Assembly: GCA_025363695.1 (NCBI GenBank)
Contig: JANYDI010000051.1
Span: 1-19,376 of the forward strand
Direction: 5' to 3'
Length of the DNA: 19,376 bases
From: Opitutia bacterium
Lineage (GTDB): Bacteria > Verrucomicrobiota > Verrucomicrobiia > Opitutales > JANYDI01
Shown here: piece by piece, positions 6,949 to 12,847 of the stretch
How positions within the stretch are numbered: position 1 is the stretch's first letter
Layout of the letters: each line of letters opens with the position of its first letter
Notes under the pieces: model-generated
Seen by the model: only the letters and a program-made list of their open reading frames with translations
The model's database searches: none
What the model was told of the DNA's origin: nothing
Position numbers and translations under genes: made by a program

Positions 6949-8165
6949 GCTGCAGCGCTATTTTTGGCAAAGGCATCAGCGGGCAGGCCCTGGCGGCGTT
7001 GTTGGAGAAAAAAGGCCAAAGCTATCGCTTTTTTGATGAAAAAGAGCCCAAGGATACGGTTGATTTAGTAAATTTTTTAACAAACGAAGCCAAACAAGTC
7101 CTTTATAGTCCTGGGTTTAGGCCCAATCACCCCTGGTTGCTAAAGGCTCAAGCGCTCAATATTCCGTGTTATGGTGAGCTTGATTTTTCTTTAAAGCATC
7201 ACCCTGAAGCGCTCTTGTGGGCTGTCACCGGCACCAATGGGAAGAGCACCTTGACGGCATTTTTGGCCCATGCCCTCAACCATTTGGGGCAAAAAGCGCA
7301 AGCTGTGGGCAATATTGGCTACCCAATGGCCCAGTTTTGTGTAGATTTTACTGAAAATCAAAACCCCATCGCTGTGTGCGAAATCAGCTCAGCCCAAGCC
7401 GCTTCACTTCAGCAATTTAACGCAAAACATATTTTCTGGACCAACTTAGCTCCTGACCACCTAGACTGGCATGGCTCCTTTGAGGCCTACGTCCAGGCCA
7501 AGGCAAAACTCCTGGCGCTCAGCCCCCAGACGCCCGTTTGGGCCACGGAATCGGTTTTTGATTTTTCGCAAAATATAAAAGCACAGCTCGTGGCGTCCTG
7601 GCCCATTCCACCGGCAAACAGCGTCTTTTCCCAAGCCCCCTACACGCGGCTTTACCACTTGGCCGCAGCCGCCTGGCAGCACGAAGGCTTCCCCATCGAA
7701 GCCCTGGCCGCCGCAGCCCAAAGCTTCACTCCCCTGCCCCACCGACTTTCATGGGTGCGCACGCTGCAAAATGTCTCCTTTTGGAATGACTCCAAGGGCA
7801 CCAATACCCACGCCGCTCAGGCTGCCTTGCAGGCATTTCCTCAAAAAGCTCTTTTTTGGATAGGCGGTGGCGCTGATAAAAATGAGCCGCTTGAGCCCTT
7901 TTGCCAAATCCTTAAATCTACGATCACGCACGCCTTTCTGATCGGCCAAACGGCTCAGGCCTTCCAAAAACTCCTCGGCCCCGAATGCTCCAGCACCTAC
8001 AGCGCTCTCACCCAGGCCACCCAAGCCGCCGCTCAAGCCGCCCTCGCCCACGCAGCCCCCGCCGTAGTGCTCCTAAGCCCCGCCTGCGCCTCCAAAGACC
8101 AGTTTAACGATTATGCCCACCGAGGCCAAGTCTTTATCGAGGAAGTAGAAAGGTTAAGGGGCTAA
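6945..8165 (+). CDS. murD: UDP-N-acetylmuramoylalanine--D-glutamate ligase
   Basis: 406 residues (about 440 in most MurD). The cytoplasmic enzyme adds D-glutamate to UDP-MurNAc-L-Ala in peptidoglycan synthesis. Seen are the N-terminal nucleotide-sugar fold with SPGFRP at 55-60; ATP loop GTNGKST at 96-102; NIGYP at 123-127; CEISSAQAASL at 145-155; TNLAPDHLDWHGSFEAY at 166-182; PHRLSWVRTLQNVSFWNDSK at 265-284; IGGGADKN at 306-313; and LLSPACASKDQF at 376-387 near the C-terminus. The central domain is short, and the usual GxHNxxNxxAA adenine-contact motif is degenerate: around residues 231-243 it reads APYTRLYHLAAAA. It starts at ATG 6945, overlapping the previous stop; a GGAGG lies about 20 bases upstream, too far to be a normal site. 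It lies outside any division/cell-wall cluster. The stop TAA is the first bases of repeat copy C. Confidence 0.92.
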   Translation: MSCSAIFGKGISGQALAALLEKKGQSYRFFDEKEPKDTVDLVNFLTNEAKQVLYSPGFRPNHPWLLKAQALNIPCYGELDFSLKHHPEALLWAVTGTNGKSTLTAFLAHALNHLGQKAQAVGNIGYPMAQFCVDFTENQNPIAVCEISSAQAASLQQFNAKHIFWTNLAPDHLDWHGSFEAYVQAKAKLLALSPQTPVWATESVFDFSQNIKAQLVASWPIPPANSVFSQAPYTRLYHLAAAAWQHEGFPIEALAAAAQSFTPLPHRLSWVRTLQNVSFWNDSKGTNTHAAQAALQAFPQKALFWIGGGADKNEPLEPFCQILKSTITHAFLIGQTAQAFQKLLGPECSSTYSALTQATQAAAQAALAHAAPAVVLLSPACASKDQFNDYAHRGQVFIEEVERLRG

Positions 8166-8200
8166 GGGCTAAGGGGCGCTAGGTCCCCTTAGGATCCCCG

Positions 8201-8323
8201 AAGGGCGGTTTTAGCTGGGCCTTTTGAGTTTATACGGCGTCACCTTCGCGCTCGAGTGCTACAGCACACGTCGCGCTAGGTTCCTTGTCTAAACGTCAAA
8301 ATTCCTTCGCTAAAACCGCCCTT
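8201..8323. repeat. Long imperfect inverted repeat inside copy C
   Basis: A perfect 15-base-pair outer stem, AAGGGCGGTTTTAGC (8201-8215) with GCTAAAACCGCCCTT (8309-8323), followed by a looser inner stem around TTTTGAGTTTA and TAAACGTCAAAA. The core has CGGCGTCA at 8235-8242 and TTCCTTGTC at 8281-8289, 38 bases apart, exactly as in the 5465-5576 repeat, with the small palindrome GTGCTACAGCAC between them. Confidence 0.8.
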
Positions 8324-8446
8324 CCAAGGCAGTTCTAAAAGTACTCCCGGATCGCTTCGCGATCTGTGGGGAGCCTTGTATCGCCTTACCGATAGGCGAA
8401 TTGTGAAAATGCATCGCATTTTTACAATTCGCCTATCGGAGGGGAT

Positions 8447-8470
8447 CCAAGGGGCGCAAGCGCCCCTTGG
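8447..8470. terminator. Terminal hairpin of copy C, possible bidirectional terminator for murD and ftsH
   Basis: A ten-base-pair GC-rich stem, CCAAGGGGCG/CGCCCCTTGG, with a CAAG loop, four bases beyond the ftsH stop. There is no T-run on either side, so classical intrinsic termination is doubtful. The same hairpin lies at 286-309, 5704-5727, 12820-12843 and 19167-19190. Confidence 0.35.
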
Positions 8471-8473
8471 CCC

Positions 8474-10546
8474 TTATGCTAGAGACGGCGCGGGATGCGC
8501 CCCCATCGCTCCCTTGAGGCGGCGTTTTTCTTCAGCGGCCTCGGCGGCATCGCGTCTTTTGTTTTGAGAGGCCGTGCGGGAGGGAGAATCGAGAACTGGG
8601 GAGCGCATGGAGCCGAACTCGAGAATTTCGTCCACGTGCCTGCCTTCGATGGTTTCGTATTGCAAGAGCGCTTCGGCTACTTTGGCCAGCGCTTCCTTGT
8701 GGAGCTCGAGCAACTGCTTGGCGCGGGTGTAGCCAGCCTCGACAAACGCTGAGATTTGAGCATCTATGCGCATAGCGGTCTCGGGGCTATAATTTTGATT
8801 GCGGCTAATTTCTTTGCCCAAAAAGATATGGTCTTGATTTTCACCATACGCAATGGGGCCTAGCTCACTCATGCCCCAGTCGCACACCATGTGGCGAGCC
8901 AGCTTGGTGGCCATTTTGATGTCGCCGCTGGCGCCGCTGGTAACGTCTCCAAAAGTGAGTTCTTCAGCAATACGGCCACCCATCGACCAGCACAGCTGAT
9001 TAAGCAGGCCTTGTTTGGAATGGTTAAGAATATCCTTTTTGGGCAAAAACATCGTACTGCCCAGGCTTTGGCCCCGCGGAATGATGGTGACTTTGTGCAC
9101 GGGGAGGTTTTTATCCTTGATGCAAGCTGCGACGACGGCATGGCCAGCCTCATGGTAAGCGGTGATGCGGCGATCTTCTTCATCCATCAGACGCGGACGT
9201 TCACGACCGTAGGAGATTTTTTCACGCGCTTCATCCAGGTCAACCAGCGAGATGGCGTCCTTGTCCTGGCGTGCAGCAATGAGGGCGCCTTCGTTGAGTA
9301 AGTTTTCTAGATCCGCACCCGAGAACCCAGGCGTATTGCGGGCTACAATGCCCAAGTCCAAAAATTCCTCAACCTTGAACTTCTTAGCATGCACCTTGAG
9401 GATTTCCTCCCGGCCTAATAGATCAGGGAGGTCTATGGTGATTTGACGATCAAATCTTCCGGGGCGCAACAGAGCGCTATCCAAGACGTCAGGCCGGTTG
9501 GTGGCAGCGATAATGATCACGCCCTCGCGACCATCAAAGCCATCCATTTCGACCAAAATGGAATTGAGGGTTTGCTCGCGCTCATCATTGCCGCCGCCCA
9601 AGCCAGCGCCCCGTTGACGGCCAACGGCGTCAATTTCATCGATAAATATCAAACAAGGAGCATTCGCACGGCCTTGTTCAAACATATCGCGTACCCGAGC
9701 GGCCCCAACGCCGACAAACATTTCAACAAAATCTGAACCACTGATAGTAAAGAAGGGGACATCGGCCTCGCTGGCTACAGCTCTGGCCAACAGGGTTTTC
9801 CCAGTACCAGGAGCCCCGACCATCAGTACGCCCTTAGGAATACGACCGCCTATTTTTTGGAATTTTTTGGGATCTTTTAAAAATTCGACAATTTCGTAGA
9901 CTTCCTCCTTGGCTTCGGCGCAACCGGCTACGTCATCAAAACTGACGCGTTTGCGGTCTCGCGTGAGCAAACGCGCCTTGCTTTTCCCAAAACTCATGGC
10001 GCCTTTGCCGGCCATTTTGAGCTGGCGAATGAATAGAAAGTAAACGATAAATATGATAAACCCTATAGGTAAAAGCCCCATCAGGACATCCATCATCAGC
10101 GTACTAGAAGGTTTTTCCCTAAAGCTAAAGGCGGTGGTCAGCTCCTCAAAACGGTGATCGGTCAAACGGCCTTCCGCACGAAAGCGGATCACAGGCCCCT
10201 GGTCTACAGGGCTACGTTTGAGCCCCTGCAAAACCCGCTGTCCAGGAGCTGCCGCCACAGGCGTTTCGGCCTTGGGTTGGGTGTTCATGGCCTCGCCCTC
10301 AATGATATACCACGAAGGGCCACCGCTGGCGTCCGCCTTGATAACGCCTGAACGTAATTCGCCGCCAGCGGCAGCTTCCAGCACGCGCGTCACGGTCCAA
10401 CGCTGCACATGGCTCCCTTCGGGGGCGTGGGCAAACCACAAAGCAAAAACCGCCACCATCAACAAGGACCAAAACAACAGCACCTTGGGCTGGAAACGAT
10501 CCGGATCTTCTTGGGTTTTTTCTCTCTCGTCAAGGGGATCGCTCAT
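8474..10546 (-). CDS. ftsH: ATP-dependent zinc metalloprotease FtsH
   Basis: 690 residues, full length. A membrane-anchored hexameric AAA protease that degrades misfolded membrane proteins and some short-lived regulators. The first membrane helix is at 21-40, a periplasmic domain at about 45-148 and the second helix at 152-174. In the AAA domain, the Walker A loop GAPGTGKT is at 244-251, Walker B LIFIDE at 299-304, and the second region of homology ATNRPDVLDSALLRPGRFDR at 348-367. In the protease domain, HEAGH is at 465-469 with the third zinc ligand in TSGASGD (Asp542). The C-terminal 45 residues are charged, Ala/Lys/Arg-rich and probably disordered. The periplasmic domain has an Ala/Pro-rich insert near 90-103. 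The ATG at 10546 has a good AGGAGT ribosome site eight bases upstream. It is downstream of tilS, a common pairing in bacteria, separated by about 400 bases. Confidence 0.97.
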   Translation of the reverse strand: MSDPLDEREKTQEDPDRFQPKVLLFWSLLMVAVFALWFAHAPEGSHVQRWTVTRVLEAAAGGELRSGVIKADASGGPSWYIIEGEAMNTQPKAETPVAAAPGQRVLQGLKRSPVDQGPVIRFRAEGRLTDHRFEELTTAFSFREKPSSTLMMDVLMGLLPIGFIIFIVYFLFIRQLKMAGKGAMSFGKSKARLLTRDRKRVSFDDVAGCAEAKEEVYEIVEFLKDPKKFQKIGGRIPKGVLMVGAPGTGKTLLARAVASEADVPFFTISGSDFVEMFVGVGAARVRDMFEQGRANAPCLIFIDEIDAVGRQRGAGLGGGNDEREQTLNSILVEMDGFDGREGVIIIAATNRPDVLDSALLRPGRFDRQITIDLPDLLGREEILKVHAKKFKVEEFLDLGIVARNTPGFSGADLENLLNEGALIAARQDKDAISLVDLDEAREKISYGRERPRLMDEEDRRITAYHEAGHAVVAACIKDKNLPVHKVTIIPRGQSLGSTMFLPKKDILNHSKQGLLNQLCWSMGGRIAEELTFGDVTSGASGDIKMATKLARHMVCDWGMSELGPIAYGENQDHIFLGKEISRNQNYSPETAMRIDAQISAFVEAGYTRAKQLLELHKEALAKVAEALLQYETIEGRHVDEILEFGSMRSPVLDSPSRTASQNKRRDAAEAAEEKRRLKGAMGAHPAPSLA

Positions 10547-10552
10547 TTATCT

Positions 10553-10560
10553 CACTCCTA
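10553..10560 (-). promoter_or_regulatory. Ribosome binding site of ftsH
   Basis: TAGGAGTG lies about eight bases upstream of the ATG at 10546. It is one of only two clear Shine-Dalgarno sites in the window, and it fixes the ftsH start. Confidence 0.8.
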
Positions 10561-10844
10561 ATTTTTTAATTTTAAATGGGTTTTGCTCACGCACTCCAAA
10601 GGGGATGCCTGTGCGTGCTGTGGTCGATACGCGTAAGCAGCTTGGAAGGGAGGAACCCAAACAACAGCGCCCGAGCATAACATCGGCCAAGATGCAGACA
10701 AACTAAAAGAAATTTTTGATTGCTTAAATAATTCCAACAACGCTCTTGATTTTCCAACAGGATGACCCCATGGCCGAACGCACCCAGCAAAGCTGAGAAG
10801 CCTCCAAGGCCACGCAGACGCGGTAGCCATCTCTGATTTCCCCT

Positions 10845-10872
10845 ATGATAGGACTTGGCGCAGCGACGTCAA
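10845..10872 (-). promoter_or_regulatory. Putative sigma70 promoter upstream of ftsH
   Basis: On the minus strand, -35 TTGACG (10872-10867), a 16-base spacer and -10 TATCAT (10850-10845). Each box matches the consensus at five of six positions. The start would be near 10838, giving a leader of about 290 bases before ftsH, long enough for leader-based control. Confidence 0.5.
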
Positions 10873-10950
10873 GCTGTATCGCACGCCGTTTAAGGATAAA
10901 ACCGCTGGGAAGATGCACCTGAGTTCCGCAAGCCATTGGGACGCAAAAGG

Positions 10951-12033
10951 TTACAGCGCTTTTTCCCCATACCACATATAACCATTTTGCAAAAAAATAA
11001 AACCTCGACCTGCGCTCATTTTGAAGGGTTTTGCAGCGATGAGGGCCTGAAGTAAGGTTTCGAAAGCCCGAGCATTCAAGGGCTGCCCTTCAGGAAATTG
11101 CTGCCACAGCCAGGTTTCCAAAGCACGTCTCAAGGCCGCCACCGGAAGGCCCTGTAACGCATGGACCTCTAAGCGCTGAGCCTTTAACGTAATACCACGT
11201 TGCTCCAAAATAAAATCGATCGCTTCATGGGCTTCCTGCAACAAGTTACGCGAGCGCAAAACGCCTTCTAATAAAGAACGGCCTTCAAAGGCCTGCTTCC
11301 AAGCCGGCACAACGCTGTTGCGTAAACGGTTGCGCAGGAACACGTTTTGAGCATTGCTGGCATCCTGGCACCAAGGAAGCTGCAGCGTTTGCAAGGCGTT
11401 TTTGATCTTGTCTGGATCTAACGATAAAAGCGGCCGCAAACGCAGATGGGTAGGCAGCGTCTGCACCGGCCTTAGGCCAGAAAGCCCAGCCAAGCCCGCG
11501 CCTCGGCCTAAGCGCAAGAGTAAATTCTCAGCCACATCTCCCGCATGATGCCCCAAAAGCAACACGCGGGCTCCCAGCAAGCGCATGTGCTTTTCAAGAA
11601 AATGAAAACGCGCCTGACGCAAAGCGTCTTCGGTGACTTTTTTAAGCCCCAGCGGCGCCAAAGTTCCCTCACGATACGCAAGCCCCAAGCTTTCAGCAAG
11701 TTCTGCTACAAAGCGCGCCTCCGCCAAGGAAGCCTCTCCCCGAAGACCATGCTGAACGTGCAATACGTAGATATCCTGACGTCGATGCGGGAAATGTACC
11801 CACAACAAGAGCAGTAAGCAAACGGAATCCGCCCCACCCGAAACCGCCATAGCCCAGGGCCCAGGCGCCTCCAAGTACGCTAAAACACTGGGCTCTAGAG
11901 ATTTTTTTGGGAAAATCGCCCCCAGCGCTTCAAGATCCTGCCTGAAAGTACTCCGGAAAATTTCCTTTACTCCACTTAATGTTACAGCCCATAGAAGGTC
12001 TTTGGCTTTCCTGAGGGATGCTTTTCCCGGCAA
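10951..12033 (-). CDS. tilS: tRNA(Ile)-lysidine synthase
   Basis: Up to 360 residues. This cytoplasmic enzyme converts C34 of the CAU-anticodon tRNA-Ile to lysidine using ATP and lysine, so that it reads AUA. Signs are the PP-loop SGGADS at 65-70, HVQHGLRGEASLAEARFV about 30 residues later, RQARFHFLEK, LLLGHHAGDVAENLLLRLGR, and QDASNAQNVFLRNRLRNSVV, the conserved D..N....RN..R block. After that comes a helical domain but little or none of the usual C-terminal substrate domain, so it is a short form. The start is unclear. The longest frame begins at TTG 12033, overlapping the redoxin gene by 104 bases. The family usually has about 20-40 residues before SGG, which would put the start near the redoxin stop at 11930, but no ATG or GTG is present there. 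Confidence 0.88.
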   Translation of the reverse strand: MPGKASLRKAKDLLWAVTLSGVKEIFRSTFRQDLEALGAIFPKKSLEPSVLAYLEAPGPWAMAVSGGADSVCLLLLLWVHFPHRRQDIYVLHVQHGLRGEASLAEARFVAELAESLGLAYREGTLAPLGLKKVTEDALRQARFHFLEKHMRLLGARVLLLGHHAGDVAENLLLRLGRGAGLAGLSGLRPVQTLPTHLRLRPLLSLDPDKIKNALQTLQLPWCQDASNAQNVFLRNRLRNSVVPAWKQAFEGRSLLEGVLRSRNLLQEAHEAIDFILEQRGITLKAQRLEVHALQGLPVAALRRALETWLWQQFPEGQPLNARAFETLLQALIAAKPFKMSAGRGFIFLQNGYMWYGEKAL

Positions 12034-12523
12034 GTAAGGCCTCCAGCGCGGCGATCAAGTCAGCGCCCGTCACGGGTTTTCCATTACTCGGACGGCTATC
12101 ATCGTACTGCCCTCGGTAAAACAAACCACGCTGCCCATCAAACAGGAAAAAATCCGGCGTGCACATCGCCTTATAGCCCTTGGCTACCGATTGATCCGTA
12201 TCCAACAGATACGGAAAGCTCCACCCTTGCTCCTGAGCAAGTTTCACCATAAATTCAGGAGCATCATCCGGATGCGCACTCGCGTCATTGCTGTTGATCG
12301 CGATCACCGCAATGCCTTTTTTTTGAAAAAACTCCATAGTCTTTGGCAAATGCGGCAACAAATGCTTCACATAGGGGCAGTGATTGCACATAAATACCAC
12401 CAAAAACCCCTTAGCCCCAGCAAAGTCATCCAACCCCACGCTCCTGCGCGTCCTAGGGTCCATCAAGCTAAACTCCAGCGCACGCGTCCCCAGCGGCACC
12501 ATCAACGAATTCACAGCAACCAT
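11930..12523 (-). CDS. Thioredoxin-fold redoxin (AhpC/TSA-like) with CNHC site
   Basis: 197 residues from the ATG at 12523. It belongs to a known group of small cytoplasmic thiol proteins with thioredoxin fold and an MCNHCPYVKH active segment, giving a Cys-x-x-Cys pair (Cys46 and Cys49 in this numbering). The group also carries a C-terminal PSMGCNIKW motif near residue 180, present here. The role is probably peroxide or disulfide reduction; the partner is unknown. I chose ATG 12523 because MVAVNSLMVPLGTRALEFSL aligns with the typical N-terminus of the group. The longer frame begins at a TTG that is part of a perfect -35 box. It is upstream of tilS, which may overlap it, so co-transcription with tilS is likely. 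Repeat copy D begins about 50 bases upstream. Confidence 0.85.
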   Translation of the reverse strand: MVAVNSLMVPLGTRALEFSLMDPRTRRSVGLDDFAGAKGFLVVFMCNHCPYVKHLLPHLPKTMEFFQKKGIAVIAINSNDASAHPDDAPEFMVKLAQEQGWSFPYLLDTDQSVAKGYKAMCTPDFFLFDGQRGLFYRGQYDDSRPSNGKPVTGADLIAALEALLAGKSIPQESQRPSMGCNIKWSKGNFPEYFQAGS

Positions 12524-12532
12524 ATGGGAAGG

Positions 12533-12562
12533 AGCGTAGTGCACAAAAGAAGGGGATGTCAA
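12533..12562 (-). promoter_or_regulatory. Putative promoter of the redoxin gene
   Basis: A perfect -35 TTGACA (12562-12557), an 18-base spacer and -10 TACGCT (12538-12533). Predicted transcription begins only about 3 bases before the ATG at 12523, as at the oppA-like gene. Both -10 boxes are TAC-C-T types. Confidence 0.4.
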
Positions 12563-12572
12563 GGAAGTTTAT

Positions 12573-12847
12573 AGGGCTAAGGGGCACTCGTGCCCCTTAG
12601 GATCCCCTACCGATAGCGATTTATTAAAATACTAGCGTATTTTAGATAAATCGCTATCGGAAAGGAAATACTAAGCCCCCTCCGGATCGCTTCGCGATCG
12701 AACTGATTTATAAAGTACTCCCGGATCGCTTCGCGATCGTGGGGGGCCTTGTATTGCCTTCCAGGTAGCGATTTATTATAAATACGTAGTATTTTAATAA
12801 ATCGCTACCTGTAGGGGATCCAAGGGGAGCTTGCTCCCCTTGGCCTT
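12573..12847. repeat. Composite hairpin repeat, copy D (symmetric archetype)
   Basis: This is the clearest complete copy, a head-to-head composite. Terminal hairpin CTAAGGGGCA-CTCG-TGCCCCTTAG (12577-12600); GGATCCCCTA; inner hairpin 12610-12660 with one bulge; AAGGAAATACTAAGCCCCCTCCG; GATCGC-TTC-GCGATC (12685-12699); centre GAACTGATTTATAAAGTACT; GATCGC-TTC-GCGATC (12724-12738); TGGGGGGCCTTGTATTGCCTT; inner hairpin 12762-12811; TGTAGGGGATCC; terminal hairpin CCAAGGGGAG-CTTG-CTCCCCTTGG (12820-12843). The right half is approximately the inverted copy of the left half. It lies downstream of uvrC and upstream of the redoxin gene, with no other feature in the gap. Confidence 0.92.

Larger units (their letters stand above)
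8164..8475 (+). repeat. Composite hairpin repeat, copy C (subtype with long inner inverted repeat)
   Basis: This is the same modular order as copy B. Left terminal hairpin CTAAGGGG...CCCCTTAG at 8169-8192; long inverted repeat 8201-8323; linker GCAGTTCTAAAAGTACTCCCG; GATCGC-TTC-GCGATC at 8350-8364; linker TGTGGGGAGCCTTGTATCG; 24-base-pair hairpin with arms 8389-8412 and 8416-8439 (one G-T pair); terminal hairpin CCAAGGGGCG-CAAG-CGCCCCTTGG at 8447-8470 followed by CCCTTA. It lies between convergent murD and ftsH, and its two ends contribute to the TAA stop codons of both genes. Nothing else is seen in this gap. Confidence 0.9.
10547..10950 (-). other. Gene-free leader between tilS and ftsH
   Basis: About 400 bases with no gene I can support on either strand. 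Reading toward ftsH, it holds a good promoter (10845-10872), about 290 bases of transcribed leader and the ftsH ribosome site. The leader could pair CGTGGCC with GGCCATG around an internal CAGC-TTT-GCTG hairpin, but I see no recognised RNA family. Short frames on both strands have no recognisable product. On the plus strand one frame stays open from 10637 to 10978 except for a TGA at 10763. Confidence 0.5.

Noticed and set aside
10558..10838. Recognised small RNA (6S, SRP, RNase P, tmRNA) in the ftsH leader
   Set aside because: I looked for the conserved cores (for example GGAAGGAAGCAGC for SRP, GAGGAAAGTCC for RNase P) and found none.
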